Shown: in pieces, positions 23,685 through 35,316 of the stretch
Layout: every line of letters starts with the position of its first letter
How positions within the stretch are numbered: position 1 is the stretch's first letter
The notes under the pieces: generated by a model
Told to the model about the DNA's origin: nothing
Database searches by the model: none
What the model saw: only the letters and a program-made list of their open reading frames with translations
NCBI GenBank assembly: GCA_003290165.1
Contig: QNQO01000542.1
Location: forward strand, 620,001 to 684,000
Source of the DNA: Berberis thunbergii
Lineage: Eukaryota; Streptophyta; Magnoliopsida; Ranunculales; Berberidaceae
Direction: 5' to 3'
Length of the DNA stretch: 64,000 nucleotides
Program-made: the position numbers and the translations under genes

Positions 23685-24313
23685 CATCAAATTTGCTAGG
23701 ATGTAGGGCATGTGTGGAAGCGAAACATAGACAACCAAAGACTCGAAGGTGAGAGTAGGTGGATGGTTTGTTATAGAGAAGTTCAAAAGGTGTTTTGCCT
23801 TTAAGAAGAAAGGACGGTGTGCAATTAATGAGATAGGCAGCAGTGAGAATTGTTTCTCCTAAAAAATGTTTAGGGAGATGTGCTTGAAACAAAAAAGCAC
23901 GAGCAATATTCAAAAGATGTCTATGTTTGCGTTCTGTCACCCTATTTTGTTGAGGCATAGAGACACAAGAAGTTTGATGAGTAATGCCTTTTGAAGCATA
24001 AAAATCAGTGAGGAAAAATTCAAGTCCGTTATCACTACGAATGGTTTAAATTTTGGAAGAAAATTGGTTGTCAGCATAATTAATGAATGAAATTAAGAGT
24101 GTGCGTGTGTTAGAATTGTGTTTCACGAAACAAAATCCAAGTACATCGTGTATAATCATCAACAATGGAGAAAAAATAATGCACTCTTGAAAGGGAAGCA
24201 ACGTGATATCCTCCCCAAATGTCAACATATGATAAGGAAAAATGAGCAATACTCAAAATATGGGATAAAGGAAATTCATTTCTAGTTTGTTTGGCCAAAG
24301 GGCAAATAACACA
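23680..24313 (-). pseudogene. Copia A integrase remnant
   Basis: From 24313 the minus strand reads CVICPLAKQTRNEFPLSHI and YVDIWGGYHVASL, then VDDYTRCTWI. After a frame change the frame 23958-23680 gives the integrase C-side pattern [35 protein letters not shown] and [10 protein letters not shown]. The DDE Asp is visible in VDIWGG; the middle Asp and the Glu regions are disrupted or altered ([11 protein letters not shown] has Glu). It continues the polyprotein broken at 43596 and is itself broken at 23680 by the LTR-like insertion. Confidence 0.85.
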
Positions 24314-24998
24314 TGATGCAGTCATTTTTCGCTCTCGGCTCTAACCTGGTTCATACTGACCTGCACAAGTAGCACATGTGAGCCACAGACCACCGTTGTG
24401 ATGGTCGATGGCACTCTGATGCTAAAGTCAGACATGACTTTGAGGAATGTGTAATGTTGTAACAGGAAATTTGTATTGTACCTTAACTTACCAACCTCAT
24501 GTTTTATTTATAGTGAAAGGAGTCCTGGTTTAACGGTTTAACCAGGCCATCATAGGCATAGTTTAAGGAAGTGATCTTCGTGGAGATCATTATCTAATTA
24601 GGAGTCATGCTATAGGAGGGAAGTTCCATGTTAGCTCTGCGCTCCAAGATATGCGGGAGATAGTTCCTAATCCAAGAGCAATCCATAGAAGGGAGTTTCT
24701 TTGTGTGAAATATACTCTGGTGTTTGCTTCCTAGTTGGAAGCAGAGAGCAGCTGTCATTGCCCGTCCGAAGCTGATCCTCGAGATACTTGCCTAAGGAGG
24801 GCTTACGAGTATTGAGGACAATTGTGAAACGTGTGTGCCTAGTGTGTTGTGAGATTTCAGGTCCGCCTAGCGGACTGAAGTCAAGTGGGCTTAAACTTGG
24901 GCAGGATCAATGTTGGGTTGATGTTGGGACCAGTAGTTTCTCGAGATCATCATAACACATGTACGGCTCAAGGGTGTGTCCATTTTTATGTATCATCA
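24314..24998 (-). repeat. 3' LTR of the gypsy element
   Basis: This is collinear with 42909-43595 over its whole length with scattered substitutions (for example the shared start TGATGCAGTCATTTTTCGCT). The purine-rich word GGAGGGAGTAGC directly inside it (minus strand, 24999-25010) is a likely polypurine tract. Confidence 0.9.
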
Positions 24999-25247
24999 GC
25001 TACTCCCTCCGAGTTAGTGAGTTGTCACATCTGTTTGCTAAGTCATCTCTTGAAGGGATGCGCCACTCATGATGATTGAGTATGAATCATTGCTTGAGTC
25101 GCACGTCGTATTAATGGCTTGTGCGTTGGTTCGGCGGAAAAGAGGCGGGAAACCATCATCTATTTTGGCCAGTCGCAGTACAAAGTCTGATTCTTCTCTT
25201 TGTTTGCTTTGGAAGATATTGTTCTAAAAAGATCGTTTGTCTTCTTC

Positions 25248-27746
25248 ATGGCTCAATAAAACCTTCTTGATGATGTTGTTTTAGCTGAGGCTTTGGAGTT
25301 TTTTGAAGATAGGTTGTTGTTCGAGCCTGGTCTTACCGAATTTCGTACAAAGTTTGGAGTTTCTGAGAACCTGCCATTGTATTTCCTAACGGGTGACCAA
25401 ACGCATGTTTCATCTCCTGTCGGATTTATCTGTTTACATCGTGTGATGCTTCAAACTGGAGTGTGTTTTTTGGTCATGGGCTTGATTTGGGAGTTCTTGG
25501 ATCTCTTAGGGATTCCTCCGGCTCAGTTGGGGCCCAATGGATATAGGATCATTCTCATGATTCTGCTCAGTGCTAAGGAGGCCAATGTTTGTGTGACTGC
25601 GAGTAATCCAGTTGTTGACCTCTCATCGGCTGAAGAGCGATGTTGTATGTAAGATGAAGTCGCCAAAGTGCTTTGGTAAACTGCCTGATGCTTTGGCTCT
25701 CACAAATTTGAAGTATTTTCTGTGCAGGGGTCGTCCGCTTGAGCGACAGTTCAGACCGCTCCGTAAGTTCAACCCTTTTCTTACAATTTTGATATGCTTG
25801 GTAGCGGGTTGACTGCTCTTTACTTATGTTCCCTTGCAGGAAGGTTTCCTACAACTTTTCTTACCTTAGAGGAGAAAAACACCATGGAGACGTTTCATGT
25901 CTTGCCGCAAAGGAAGGCGATCGATGTCATAAGAGTTTCCAACTTCATTCATAGTAGGCCATGTGGCAACTAGCACGTCGCCCCTACTCTGTATCAAGAG
26001 TCGCATATTAAGTTGGAATATGGGGCCCCTTCCAGGAAGAGGAAGGTTGTTGGGGCCAAAGTTCACATTTTGTCCGATACGGAAGAGCCATCCAAGACGC
26101 TTGCTTCTATTGTGAGGAAGAGGTCTCGCCTTAGAGTTGGGCCATCTTTGGCAAGAGCCACTTCAGTGAGAGAAGAGCGCAAGTTTGCCAGGCCTGTTGA
26201 AGCGGAGACTGACGTTTCCATCTTGGATAAAGATTACATGTGGTTGGTAGGAGTCATGGAGAAGTCAAACCTTAGTGTCGCGCAGGTCGAGGCTCTGAAT
26301 GACCGCTTGGTATGGGTTGCAATGGCAGCTTCCGCTGGTGTTGATTTGCGTGGGACCATTGTTGTAGGAGGCTCTTGTGAAGATTCACCCAAAGTGGTGG
26401 AATCTGATTACCCTATTGTTGATTCGCTTGAAAGTGGTCGCGGTACCGGCCACGTCTTTTGTAATCCGCATTGTTCACCGCCTCATTCTAAGCCACAGCT
26501 AGAAGTATTGGAGGGTCCTTTGAATAGTTCGCTCCTTCCCTTTCCTCCAGATCTTATTGAGTCGCCTCACAATAAAGGGCTGACTGTCAATGACAAAGGG
26601 AAGGCCACGGATGAGAGTCTGAGGATGGTGGCGACCGCGAAGGGCAACGCTGGCATAATCCCTGATCCTAGGAAGCTTTATCTGGGTGCACGGATAAACA
26701 TGTTTGCACCTGACTTGGTAAATATGAGCTCACGAGTTTAGCACCAAGAGGTGGACATAGAGTATGCTTCGAGGAAGCATATAAGCAAGCGTCGTAGCTA
26801 GTTGATAGATCATGCTCCTAAACTCGAAAAGGATACATTGGAAGGATGTATGGATAAGGGTCTGAAGTACCTTATGCTAGGTATATCTCACATGAGCCAC
26901 GTGGCTGTTGCTAGAACAGAAGTCGAGGCGGTTCATGAGAGAGTATATACCTTGGAGCATGTCTTCTCGCACATGCAGTTGTATTCTGATGCACTCCGTG
27001 AAATTGAGAAACAGGCCGAGGATAAGCAGTTGGATCAGTCAACCGTGGTCATTGAGGCTCAGAGGGCTCGTCTGGAGGACCTCGAGCATAATCTAACATA
27101 GGCAGTGCTAAAAAGGACAAACTCAGGCAGAAGTTAGACCGGATCCATCGAGAAATCGAGGTTGCACAGGATGTTGCGGCTAAGGCGTGTTCTGAACTGC
27201 AATCTTTTGCTGAAGATAGCGCTTCGAATGAAGCCTGAAGATAGCGCTTCCAAGGAAGCTGACTGGGCTGCTGAAAAGCAGCGGTTGGAATCCGATGTGG
27301 AGTTCTATGCCCTTGAGGCGAGAAAGGTTGAGGACCAACTTGAATTGGGGTGGCATGAGCTTCGTGCTGTGAAAAGCAGTTTGGCCATAGAGCAGTCTTA
27401 GATCGACACGCTGACTGGCAAATTGGAGTTGTTGGAGCATGAACTTGTTGACGCGAAGGTGCAAAAGGAAGAGATTCTTCAGAAACAAGGCAAGTGTGAC
27501 TTCCGCTGGGCTATACATGGACGGCTGGAGCTGCTGGCGCTAATGAATGGTGAACATTCGGAGTGGGATCTCAGCCGTTATAAGAAGATGTCATATGTGG
27601 ACCTGTCTGTTACCTCAACGTCATTGAGCGAGGAAGACAGTTTGAGCCCTGATGTCCAGGTTGCGGCGTGTGTGGACGCAACTTCTACTTCTTCTTTCAC
27701 TAGGCTTAACTCTTCCATTTATGTACCCTCTCCTGATAAGGAGTGA
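25248..27746 (+). pseudogene. Antisense ORF of the gypsy element (gypsy-type transposon domain, coiled coil)
   Basis: The plus-strand frame 25293-25652 reads LTEFRTKFGVSENLPLYFLT and GFICLHRVMLQTGVCF, then WEFLDLLGIPPAQLGPNGYR. This resembles the putative gypsy-type transposon domain (Transposase_28) of plant gypsy proteins. Frames 26013-26741, 26802-27101, 27162-27401 and 27423-27746 continue as a linker and then Glu/Lys/Leu-rich coiled coil (EKQRLESDVEFYALEARK). Lying opposite to gag and next to the 3' LTR, it matches the extra antisense ORF of Tat elements, whose role is unknown. At least four frame breaks are present. Confidence 0.65.
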
Positions 27747-27886
27747 ACTTTGTGTGTTTGCACTCTTTTTGTTTTTGATCATTAATGAAATCAGTTTTAT
27801 CCGTTTCGTACTTGTTGTCTCTATTGCATGTTTTTCCTTTTGCCTTGTCGTCATGCTTAGGTTGGTTGAGTCAATATGACGCTTGA

Positions 27887-28112
27887 CTGAAAAGCGTGGC
27901 CCGTGGCCAACCGTCGGAATCATGTCGTGGCTGACTGGGTTCCCATTTTCTGGACTATCTACACCCTTGCAGCACGGGCTACAAGTCCAGGTTTGGTGAT
28001 TTGATGGCCACGCTGAAAAGCAGTGGTCCCGTGGCGAGCCATCAGAATAAGTTCGGGACTGACTAGGATCCTGCCTTCTAGAATATCTACATCGTCGTGG
28101 TGGGGGCTACAA
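27887..28112. repeat. Two diverged tandem units, period ~126 bp
   Basis: CTGAAAAGC, CCCGTGGC, GACTG and GGGCTACAAG recur in the same order at 27887 and 28013. This is the kind of tandem repeat often found between the coding region and 3' LTR of Tat elements. Confidence 0.6.
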
Positions 28113-29268
28113 GTTTTGATCAGAAGCTTTCATTGCTGGTCGTCACCAACTAGGCTTACCTTATTAGGTTTGACGATCATTGGCTGCAAAGGGGCCAATG
28201 ATCTCTGGTGAGTTGTCATCACCAGGCGTGATAGCACTAAATAGACTCCCACTTCCTAAACCGTCGATGCCCGTGCTAAGCGAACTAGGTATCGGGATGA
28301 ACTAGAACTCGTCATAATCAGTCTTGGCTAACTAAGCTTGCCTGGTTTAAATAAAAGTTCTGCCTGCTAAGGGGCGTGCGAATCTAATCCATCAGCATTT
28401 TGCATGGAGTGGATGAGATTACCTTAAATTTGCTGGTGATCTAAAAGTATAATCCATATGTCAGGGTTGACTAGGTTTTCTAGCGCTCGTGCCAAGCACG
28501 TGACAGAGTAGTGTTTGAATAATAGGCTAGGATTTCCTGCATAGTGTGTGTAAGGCGTAGATTGCACGGTGACACGTGTATGGTGTAGGCTGCATGACGG
28601 TTGAGTATCGGTTACTCCCATTGAATTATCACATTTGAGTATCCGGTATAGTCTCTCCTATATGAGATTTATTAAATAAAAGAATGTGAGTGTGTATATT
28701 TTCTGGTTTACCAATTTTTGGACATAACCTGTCGTACTGATTCGACAGCTCGATTGGAATATTTAAAAGAAGGAGTTCGTCCCGCACCTCCTGGTGTGCT
28801 GCTTCCTGCCACTATTTTTTAGTCTCCCACTCCTCTATTGGTTGAATTGATGGGGTTGCGTGCAGCGCCATTAATTGATTGACATAGTCTACACAGTTTC
28901 CTTGGGAACCGTCGTCTTTCCATTTTTCGTACGGTATTCAATGCTTGGCAGTTAATGCTTGAGTGCTCGATTGGTGTACCATCATCTCTATATAATGGTG
29001 TTTTCCAATCATCGTACGCACTATCTTTCGCAAAACTTATCTTCTGTAATGTCATTGCTTGAAGATGATGGTGTGGGTTTTCCAAAGGCTGATGAAGACG
29101 CTTTGGGTTTTTCAAAGGTTGAAGCTGAATTTTCGCCTCTGAAGTCTCCGAATGTTCTAGCATTTGCAAAGGTCAGGTTCATTAATAGTTGTCATTATGC
29201 ATGGTCACCTGATATGGGTGGGCACGTAGTTGACCCGTTGAGATCTCGTAATTTCTTCTCATATTGCG
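28113..29268. other. Gypsy internal region, no recognised domain
   Basis: Only short or frame-broken stretches occur. None shows RT, RNase H or integrase motifs on either strand. Confidence 0.45.
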
Positions 29269-30292
29269 GAGAAGTAGTACAAGCGCTTTCTCAAGGGAAG
29301 AGTATGTTGTTCATGCGATGGTGCCTTATAATTGTTCCTGAATGTTTAATTTCAGAGATATCACCAACGTCCAACGCCGCAGTGGCTGCCTCCATCACTT
29401 CTTGGCTAACCCCGTTGCCTTTCCTTGCACTGGAATTCGGGATCTCGATATGAAGAGGATTTGGACATGGTCCACAGATTGGGCTATTGACTCCTAGACG
29501 CCCCTCTTATCCCTGCAGCCAGAAGGTGCACTCTGCTTGTGTCAACCTGATACTTGTCCCAGGTTCATTCGTTTCGCTGAATCGAGCGTGTGAGTTTGTT
29601 GTATCTGGTTGTGGCTTGTCGTGGGACTCCGGTTGCCGATTTTGCCCCCCCCCACAGACCATATTTGAGGGTCGCGTTTGTTGGATCATGGTTTTGCTTG
29701 CTTTGGACTATTCGCATTGCTTGTGCGATCAGACAGCAAGTCCTCACTCCATGTTGAGCAGATGCCTTAGTATGCCATTTTGAGAAGTACTATGAGCGTT
29801 TTCTCAAGGGAAGAGTTTGTTGTTCATGCGCTGGTGCCTTATCGTTGTTCCTGAATATTTAATTTCAGAGATAGCACTAACGTCCAACTCCGCGGTGGCT
29901 GCCTCTACCACTTCTTGACTAACCCCATTGCCTTTCCTTGTGCTGGAATTCAAGATCTCGAGATGAAGAAGAGTTGGACATGGTCCATGGGTTGGGCCAT
30001 TGACTCCTAGACGCCCCTCTTATCCCTGCAGCCGGAAGGTGCACTCTGCATGCGTCAACCTAATACTTGTCCCAAGTTCATTTGTTTCGCTAAATCGAGC
30101 GTGTGAGTTTGTTGTATCTGGTTGTGGCTTGTCGCAGGACTCCTGGTTGTTGATTTTGTACCCCCACAAACCATATTTGAGGGTCGTGTTTGCTGGATCA
30201 TGGTTCTGCCTACTTTGGACTGTTCGTGTTGCTTGTGCTATCAGACAGCAAGTCCTCACTCCATGTTGATCAGATGCCTTAGTATGCCATCT
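29269..30292. repeat. Direct tandem duplication of a 512-bp unit
   Basis: The unit from GAGAAGTAGTAC (29269) recurs from GAGAAGTACTAT (29781). TCAAGGGAAGAGT is at 29291 and 29803, and CAGATGCCTTAGTATGCCAT closes both copies. Differences are a few percent. The plus-strand frames 29487-29783 and 30000-30269 are the two copies of one frame and are not recognised. Confidence 0.9.
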
Positions 30293-30614
30293 TGTGTATC
30301 CCGTTCGCTTATATTTGCTGTCACTTGCAGATAACTCGCATCGGAGGGTTTGCAGGTCTTCATCGGTAGTCGTTCGTAGCAGAATTGTCTAAGCGAGTAT
30401 TATACTTTAGTTCACACTGTATTCAGGCGCTTATAGTGCTCAGACTTTGTATCCGCCTCAAGACGTTCGCAATATGTAGTCTTTTGTTTCTGCCTCAAGG
30501 TGCTAGTTGTTACATCTTTTCAATAATCAATATATTTTGTTTTTCATAATTCTTCCTTTATTTCTTAAATGATTGCGTATCACATAAGCTTTTTAAGAAC
30601 TAAAACTCAATAAT

Positions 30615-30845
30615 CACTACACCAAAAGGGTTGATTAGCTACACAGGGGTGGCCACGGTTCTAAGCCGTTGGTGTGTTTGCCACGGCTAAAAACCGTGGC
30701 TATAGTGCCCAACGGCTTAAAACCGTGGCTAAAAAAAGGCTTGGCCACGGTTCTAAACCGTTGGTGTGTTTGCCACGGCTAAAAACCGTGGCTATAGTGA
30801 CCCACGGCTTAAAACCGTTGCAAAAGTGCACGTGCGTTGCACGTG
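30615..30845. repeat. Left terminal and subterminal repeats of CACTA-1
   Basis: After the 13-bp terminal repeat come repeated palindromic units: GGCCACGGTTCTAAGCCGTTG, GCCACGGCTAAAAACCGTGG and CACGGCTTAAAACCGTTG. One ~105-bp block occurs twice. Such repeats are where the CACTA TnpA-type protein binds in the known family. Two CACGTG words sit at 30829-30845. Confidence 0.9.
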
Positions 30846-31109
30846 AAGGTGTGGAGAATTAGGTCGATTTCAGGCGGCTGAAATTTTGCGAAATTTTTTT
30901 CTTCCCGCGCGTTCCCGCTGCATCTCCCCCTTTTCTCAACCCTTTGCTTCTCCATCTCCCGCTCCATCTCCCCCTTTTCAACCCTTTGTGAAAAAACCCT
31001 AACCTCTCACGTGATTCTATCAAGAAGTCCTCACAAATGGAAGACAAAAAAATAGGGATTTAGAAGTTATTTGCAGAAGGATACTTAAAGAGAGAGAATG
31101 AGGCTACTA

Positions 31110-31460
31110 AAGGAGGGTCGATTTGGGGTTGATTCAGGGTTGTTTCAGGGTATGATTCGAGGTTGATTCAAGGTTGTTTTAGGGTCTGATTTAGGTTTGT
31201 TTCAGGGTTTGATTTGGGGTTGATTCAGGATCTGATTCGGGGTTGATTTATGGGTCTGATTCAGGGCTTATTCTGGTTTGTTTGATGGTTGTTTCAGGGC
31301 GTGATTCAGGGTTGTTTTAGGGCGTGAAAAATGATGTTTCGAAGGGGTATTGAAGGGTTGTTCCAGGGGGTTTTCAAGGGTCGTAACAGGATTTTTAAGG
31401 AGCTGTTGCATGCAGTTTAAGGGGATGTTGCAGGGGGTGTGAAGGAGCACTTCCAGGGGC
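31110..31460. repeat. Irregular ~20-bp minisatellite inside CACTA-1
   Basis: Units GTTGATTCAGGGTTG, GTCTGATTCGGGG and TTGTTTCAGGG repeat with variable spacing. The array is clearly related to 20941-21390 inside the LTR-like element. Confidence 0.8.
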
Positions 31461-32035
31461 ATGAAAAGAGTAGATGCTGCTTGTTGCGTTCCTGTGTTAC
31501 AGAGGAGGAAAGAAGTCAGATTCCTTTTTTCATGCTCTGTAAGATTTTATTGTTTTTGGAGGAGATTAATATGAATTTAATATCTGGCTAAACCCTCCAA
31601 CTAATGTTGAGGAAGAAGCCATTGTTATAGAATCCATTAAATAAATTGTTGCTAAAAAAAAAAAAAACCCTAAAATTTCAAGGAGAGGGAAACAGAGAAG
31701 GAGAAGGAGAAGGAGAAGGAAAGAGAGAGGGAGAAGTCGAGCAACCCAAGCAGTGTCTGTGTTTGTACAAGCAACAAAACGCGATGGGGTTTGGCCATCT
31801 AGCCATTCGAGATCCTCCTCCTCCTTCGCAGCCTTCAATCGAGGAGTTTCTCTTCATCTTCCAATCACCATGGGGTTTGGCCATCTCTAAACTTTTTCCT
31901 TCAATTTAGGTTTTTATTCGTCAACTATGATTTCCTTTCTTGTTATTGATTTGAGCCATCTTTTAATTCAATTTTTATTTTATTTTATTTTATTTTATTT
32001 TTTCAACTGTGAAATGATGGAATTGGTTTTGATAA
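31461..32035 (+). other. 5' region before captured exons, GGAGAA repeat, no gene
   Basis: It holds an A run (31653-31666), a (GGAGAA)n stretch near 31700-31735 and two copies of GATGGGGTTTGGCCATCT (about 31783 and 31869). A short frame, 31646-31909, is not recognised. It could be promoter or leader of the captured COX6a gene. Confidence 0.35.
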
Positions 32036-32308
32036 GATGAGACGGCGAAATGGGAAAAGATAACATATCTGGGAATCGGTTCTTGCACCATCTTGGCATT
32101 CTACAATTTGTCCAAGGGTCATCCCCACTTTGAAGAGCCTCCGGTAAGTCTTTTACTAATTATTTTCAATTGTATGACTGTGTTTCTTATTTTGGAAATG
32201 TAGCTAGCTCGTCTCTTTAACTTTGTATATTAATCATGACGTCGTCCGTTTGATGAATCTTGCAGGCATACCCTTATTTGCACATCAGGAACAAGGAGTT
32301 CCCCTGGG
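32036..32308 (+). pseudogene. Captured cytochrome c oxidase subunit 6a fragment
   Basis: Two exons are visible. Exon 32036-32143 reads TAKWEKITYLGIGSCTILAF and NLSKGHPHFEEPP, followed by a good donor (GTAAGT). Exon 32266-32308 follows TTGCAG and reads AYPYLHIRNKEFPWG, again followed by GTAAG. This is the transmembrane and C-terminal part of plant COX6a, a nuclear-encoded small subunit of mitochondrial complex IV. The mitochondrial presequence and the last residues are missing. The intact frame and splice sites show genomic capture with the intron kept. Assignment is strong on the HPHFEEPPAYPYLHIRNKEF pattern. Confidence 0.9.
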
Positions 32309-32858
32309 GTAAGTTTAGATTTCTATATATATATATATTTTTTAATGTTTTAAGCTCATTGAAAATTGAAAACTTTTCATCTATTAAGCTTAATATTGTA
32401 ATGGCCTACTGAGAATAAATCTATTGAATTTGGGTACATAGTTGGTGCACTAAGTAGTATGATATGATAGAATTTTAAGTTAGATATCCAAAGTTTTGTG
32501 CTCCCAATTCTGCATGAATTCCTTCATTTCAATAATCTTGTGAAATAAAGCACCATTTCATGCTTTCATATTTTTTTTATTGGAGAAGTTGTTGAAGAGG
32601 GGTGGAAAGCTTAAAGGTTTTGTCCTTGGCTCTCTCTCTCTTGTTCTTTCTCCACTGAATGTTTGTTTTCATGCTTTGTGCATTGCTTTTTGTTTAAAAT
32701 TAGAATTTGGGTATATTTCAATTTGTAAAATTGATCAATCTGTACCCTTGGTTTTTTGGGGTTCTTGTTTAGTTGTTAAAGCTTAATGGGTTTTTTTTTT
32801 TTTTTTTTTTGTATGAAAGTGATTTGATCTTGTTTGGGTTGTTTGTTTTTGTGATTAG

Positions 32859-32963
32859 AAGACCAAGCCATTCTCCCTCATTCGCCAAGTCTATGATGAT
32901 ATTGCTGGGCATCGATGTTTTGGCGAAAACTATGTGCAGGAGTTAATTGAAAAGGCACCCCAG
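32859..32963 (+). pseudogene. Captured exon of PLP homeostasis protein (YggS/PROSC family)
   Basis: One exon bounded by GATTAG and CAG-GT reads KTKPFSLIRQVYDD, then AGHRCFGENYVQELIEKAPQ. This is the conserved N-terminal barrel segment of the pyridoxal-5'-phosphate-binding homeostasis protein; the family Lys lies in the KTKP region. The family buffers PLP in the cytosol or organelles. Two extra codons interrupt the usual YDAGHR. Only this exon is present. It is on the same strand as its neighbours. Confidence 0.85.
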
Positions 32964-33249
32964 GTCTTCTTCTTCTCCTTCTCTATTACCCCTTTCTCTT
33001 GTCTAAAACCAAATGCATGGTTTCATTGATTTTATTAGGGTCAAGGTTCATTCCCATAATTCTTCATCATCTTCAAATGGTCGAATCATGTTAGCATGAT
33101 AAAGTAGAAATAGATCTTCATCCCACTCACATAAAACCCTTTCATTTTTATTTGTTACTTATATCAATAGGACACATGTTAGCATGATAGAGTAGCATCG
33201 ATACAATTGGAATATATTAAATGGTTGAGGATCCGCATGTACTTCCTCA

Positions 33250-34600
33250 ATATTTTTTCTCCTTTCTTATCAGAACTAAAAATTTTCAATGCATAGAGTA
33301 CAAAATACATCTATTAGCATGAATCCAATCTCTGCCTAATAAAGTTATAAAATTAAGTGCACCATCTATGACAAAGAATGTTTTCTCTGAATGGTTTACT
33401 CCTAACTATTATTTCTAATGGCACAATTTTTTTGGCCATCGTTTTATCTTTCCAATAATCCAGAGATAGTAATCCTGGTTGTCACTAACTCAACATCTTG
33501 TTTATTTATTTTCTTCGAAGTATTAGTAATAATGACTGATGCATCATTGTCTACTAATGCCATGTTTTAAAAGTTTTCCATTAAACCCTTTGATAAATAG
33601 TGCTTTTACATTTAACCATTTCTTGAGTTGGTTCTTCATAAGTATAAGGCAAGTTGGCAGAAGTGAAATAAAACTGTGGAGTAGTCACCTCTTCACTCTC
33701 ATTCAATCAAATCTCTAAATCATCTGAACCAGCAGGAATGTTCTCCATTTCCTTAATTCTCCTTTGCAGCAAATGTCTAGCTAATGTGGTAGCCATGTTT
33801 TTCCAAGTCAATGAGCATATCTAGCAACAAATCATTTTGTAAACCTGTGTTGACATCTTCCTTTATTTTTCCAAGTTCCATGTACTCCTCCATGTCATCT
33901 CTAATAAACCTCGGATTTGGTTTATTAGAAACAGTCTGCACATAAAGTATTTTTTTTTATATTCCTCCTGTAAGTCCATGTTAGTGCTGAACTGGGAGTA
34001 GGAGATTTCAACTCAGTGACACTCCATTTGGTTTAGGCTTCACAAACTTGTGTTTATCCTTAATAGATAATGCTTGCTTGCTTTGGACTATCATTGGATC
34101 CTGCAAAATAAATCAGTCAGGTACACCCAGTATTAATCCTTTGGGTGGATGTTTTGTAGTTCCAGGCCTGTTTATTAAGGTTTTTTGCCTTTGATTTTGC
34201 TCTAATTTGACTTCATGCAATCTAGGCCAGCAATGAAGCCCATGCTCAGTCTTTCAGAAATAGGTTTGTTGAACTTAGTTTCCCTAGGTAGGACTAATTG
34301 TGGTTCATTAACTTTCATTTTCTTGTGACTTTCTTCACCTGGGAATTCACTGCCACAAGCTACACATTAGTGTTGAACACAAATGTTGGTTCCTTTAAAT
34401 ACTCCCTTGTTGGACTCGTGATTTACATTACCAAGATTCACAGGCATTTCATTGGCCGTTTGGAATGTATCCTTGACAATTCCCATTGTTGAGTCTGAAA
34501 ACTTGAGTTTTTCCTTTTTTCAGCAACTCTTGAATTTTGTTCCTAGAATCAAAACATTCATTTGCAGTGTGAGACCAGGAATCATATCATATCATACACA
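33250..34600 (-). pseudogene. Ty3/gypsy gag-protease fragment inside CACTA-1
   Basis: Read on the minus strand, HTANECFDSRNKIQELLKKGK (~34580-34510) resembles the gag tail, LVDNDASVIIT (~33560) a decayed protease, and FFVIDGALNFITLLGRDWIH (~33350-33290) the post-protease region of gypsy elements. It is opposite in orientation to the captured host exons. It has many stops and no LTRs were seen. Confidence 0.65.
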
Positions 34601-34994
34601 CAGTCACTGACACCCATAATTGGTATGATAGGCTGGTGGTCAAATTTGATTCATATTGGTATATGTATGTCATATTTGATTCAAGTTTAGCACTAACTAT
34701 AGATATGTAATTGCTACATGCATGTTGTTCTGGTTCTCATTTTCCTCCCTTGTCTTTGCACACAGTTAAGCAACTTCCCATCTATCTATTTAAACATTTA
34801 TGCCATTTGACATGTTTTTGAGAGTTTACATATTTGCATTGTAATAGAAATCTTTCCACCTCAATGTTTACCAATATAAATGATCATATCTTTCCACCAT
34901 TTGACCTATACACCATATTTTGGATTCGAAAGCAAATTTTCTTGTAAATTAAATTTTATTTTACTTCTTTTCTTTATTTGTATTTTACCATTTG

Positions 34995-35086
34995 ACCTAA
35001 TGCTGCACTTTCCAGAGTGCTCAAGGATGTTGAAGAGCATCCTATGGTTAGACATGAAGCTGCTGAAGCACTTGGATCAATTGCAG
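34995..35086 (+). pseudogene. Captured exon of deoxyhypusine hydroxylase
   Basis: The exon reads [20 protein letters not shown] then EALGSIA and ends at a donor (GCAG-GTAA). The HEAAEALG sequence is the His-Glu metal-binding signature of the HEAT-repeat di-iron enzyme deoxyhypusine hydroxylase, which completes hypusine on eIF5A in the cytosol. The left border is uncertain by a few bases (CACTTTCCAG precedes it). No other exon of this gene was seen. Confidence 0.85.
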
Positions 35087-35316
35087 GTAACAGTTGATAT
35101 ATATATGCTACTAGGCATGATTCACTTCGATTTAGACCAATCATTCTAAAAATGGGCATGCCTCTGAAAACTTATTGTATAATATTTCAGCTGCTTCAGT
35201 AATTGCTTCTCCCTGTTGTTAGACTTTTTATCCTATACTATTATACATTTAATTTGAAAAATTGTAAATTAATGATTATAATGGATCTTAATTCTTAAAC
35301 TACAATATTTTGTCCT

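Noticed and set aside
29487..30269. Two similar plus-strand ORFs as a duplicated gene pair
   Set aside because: They are the same frame in the two halves of a 512-bp DNA duplication and show no conserved domain.
30826..30845. GC-rich palindrome resembling a Helitron 3' hairpin
   Set aside because: No CTRR follows and no Helitron sequence is nearby; it belongs to the CACTA-1 subterminal region.
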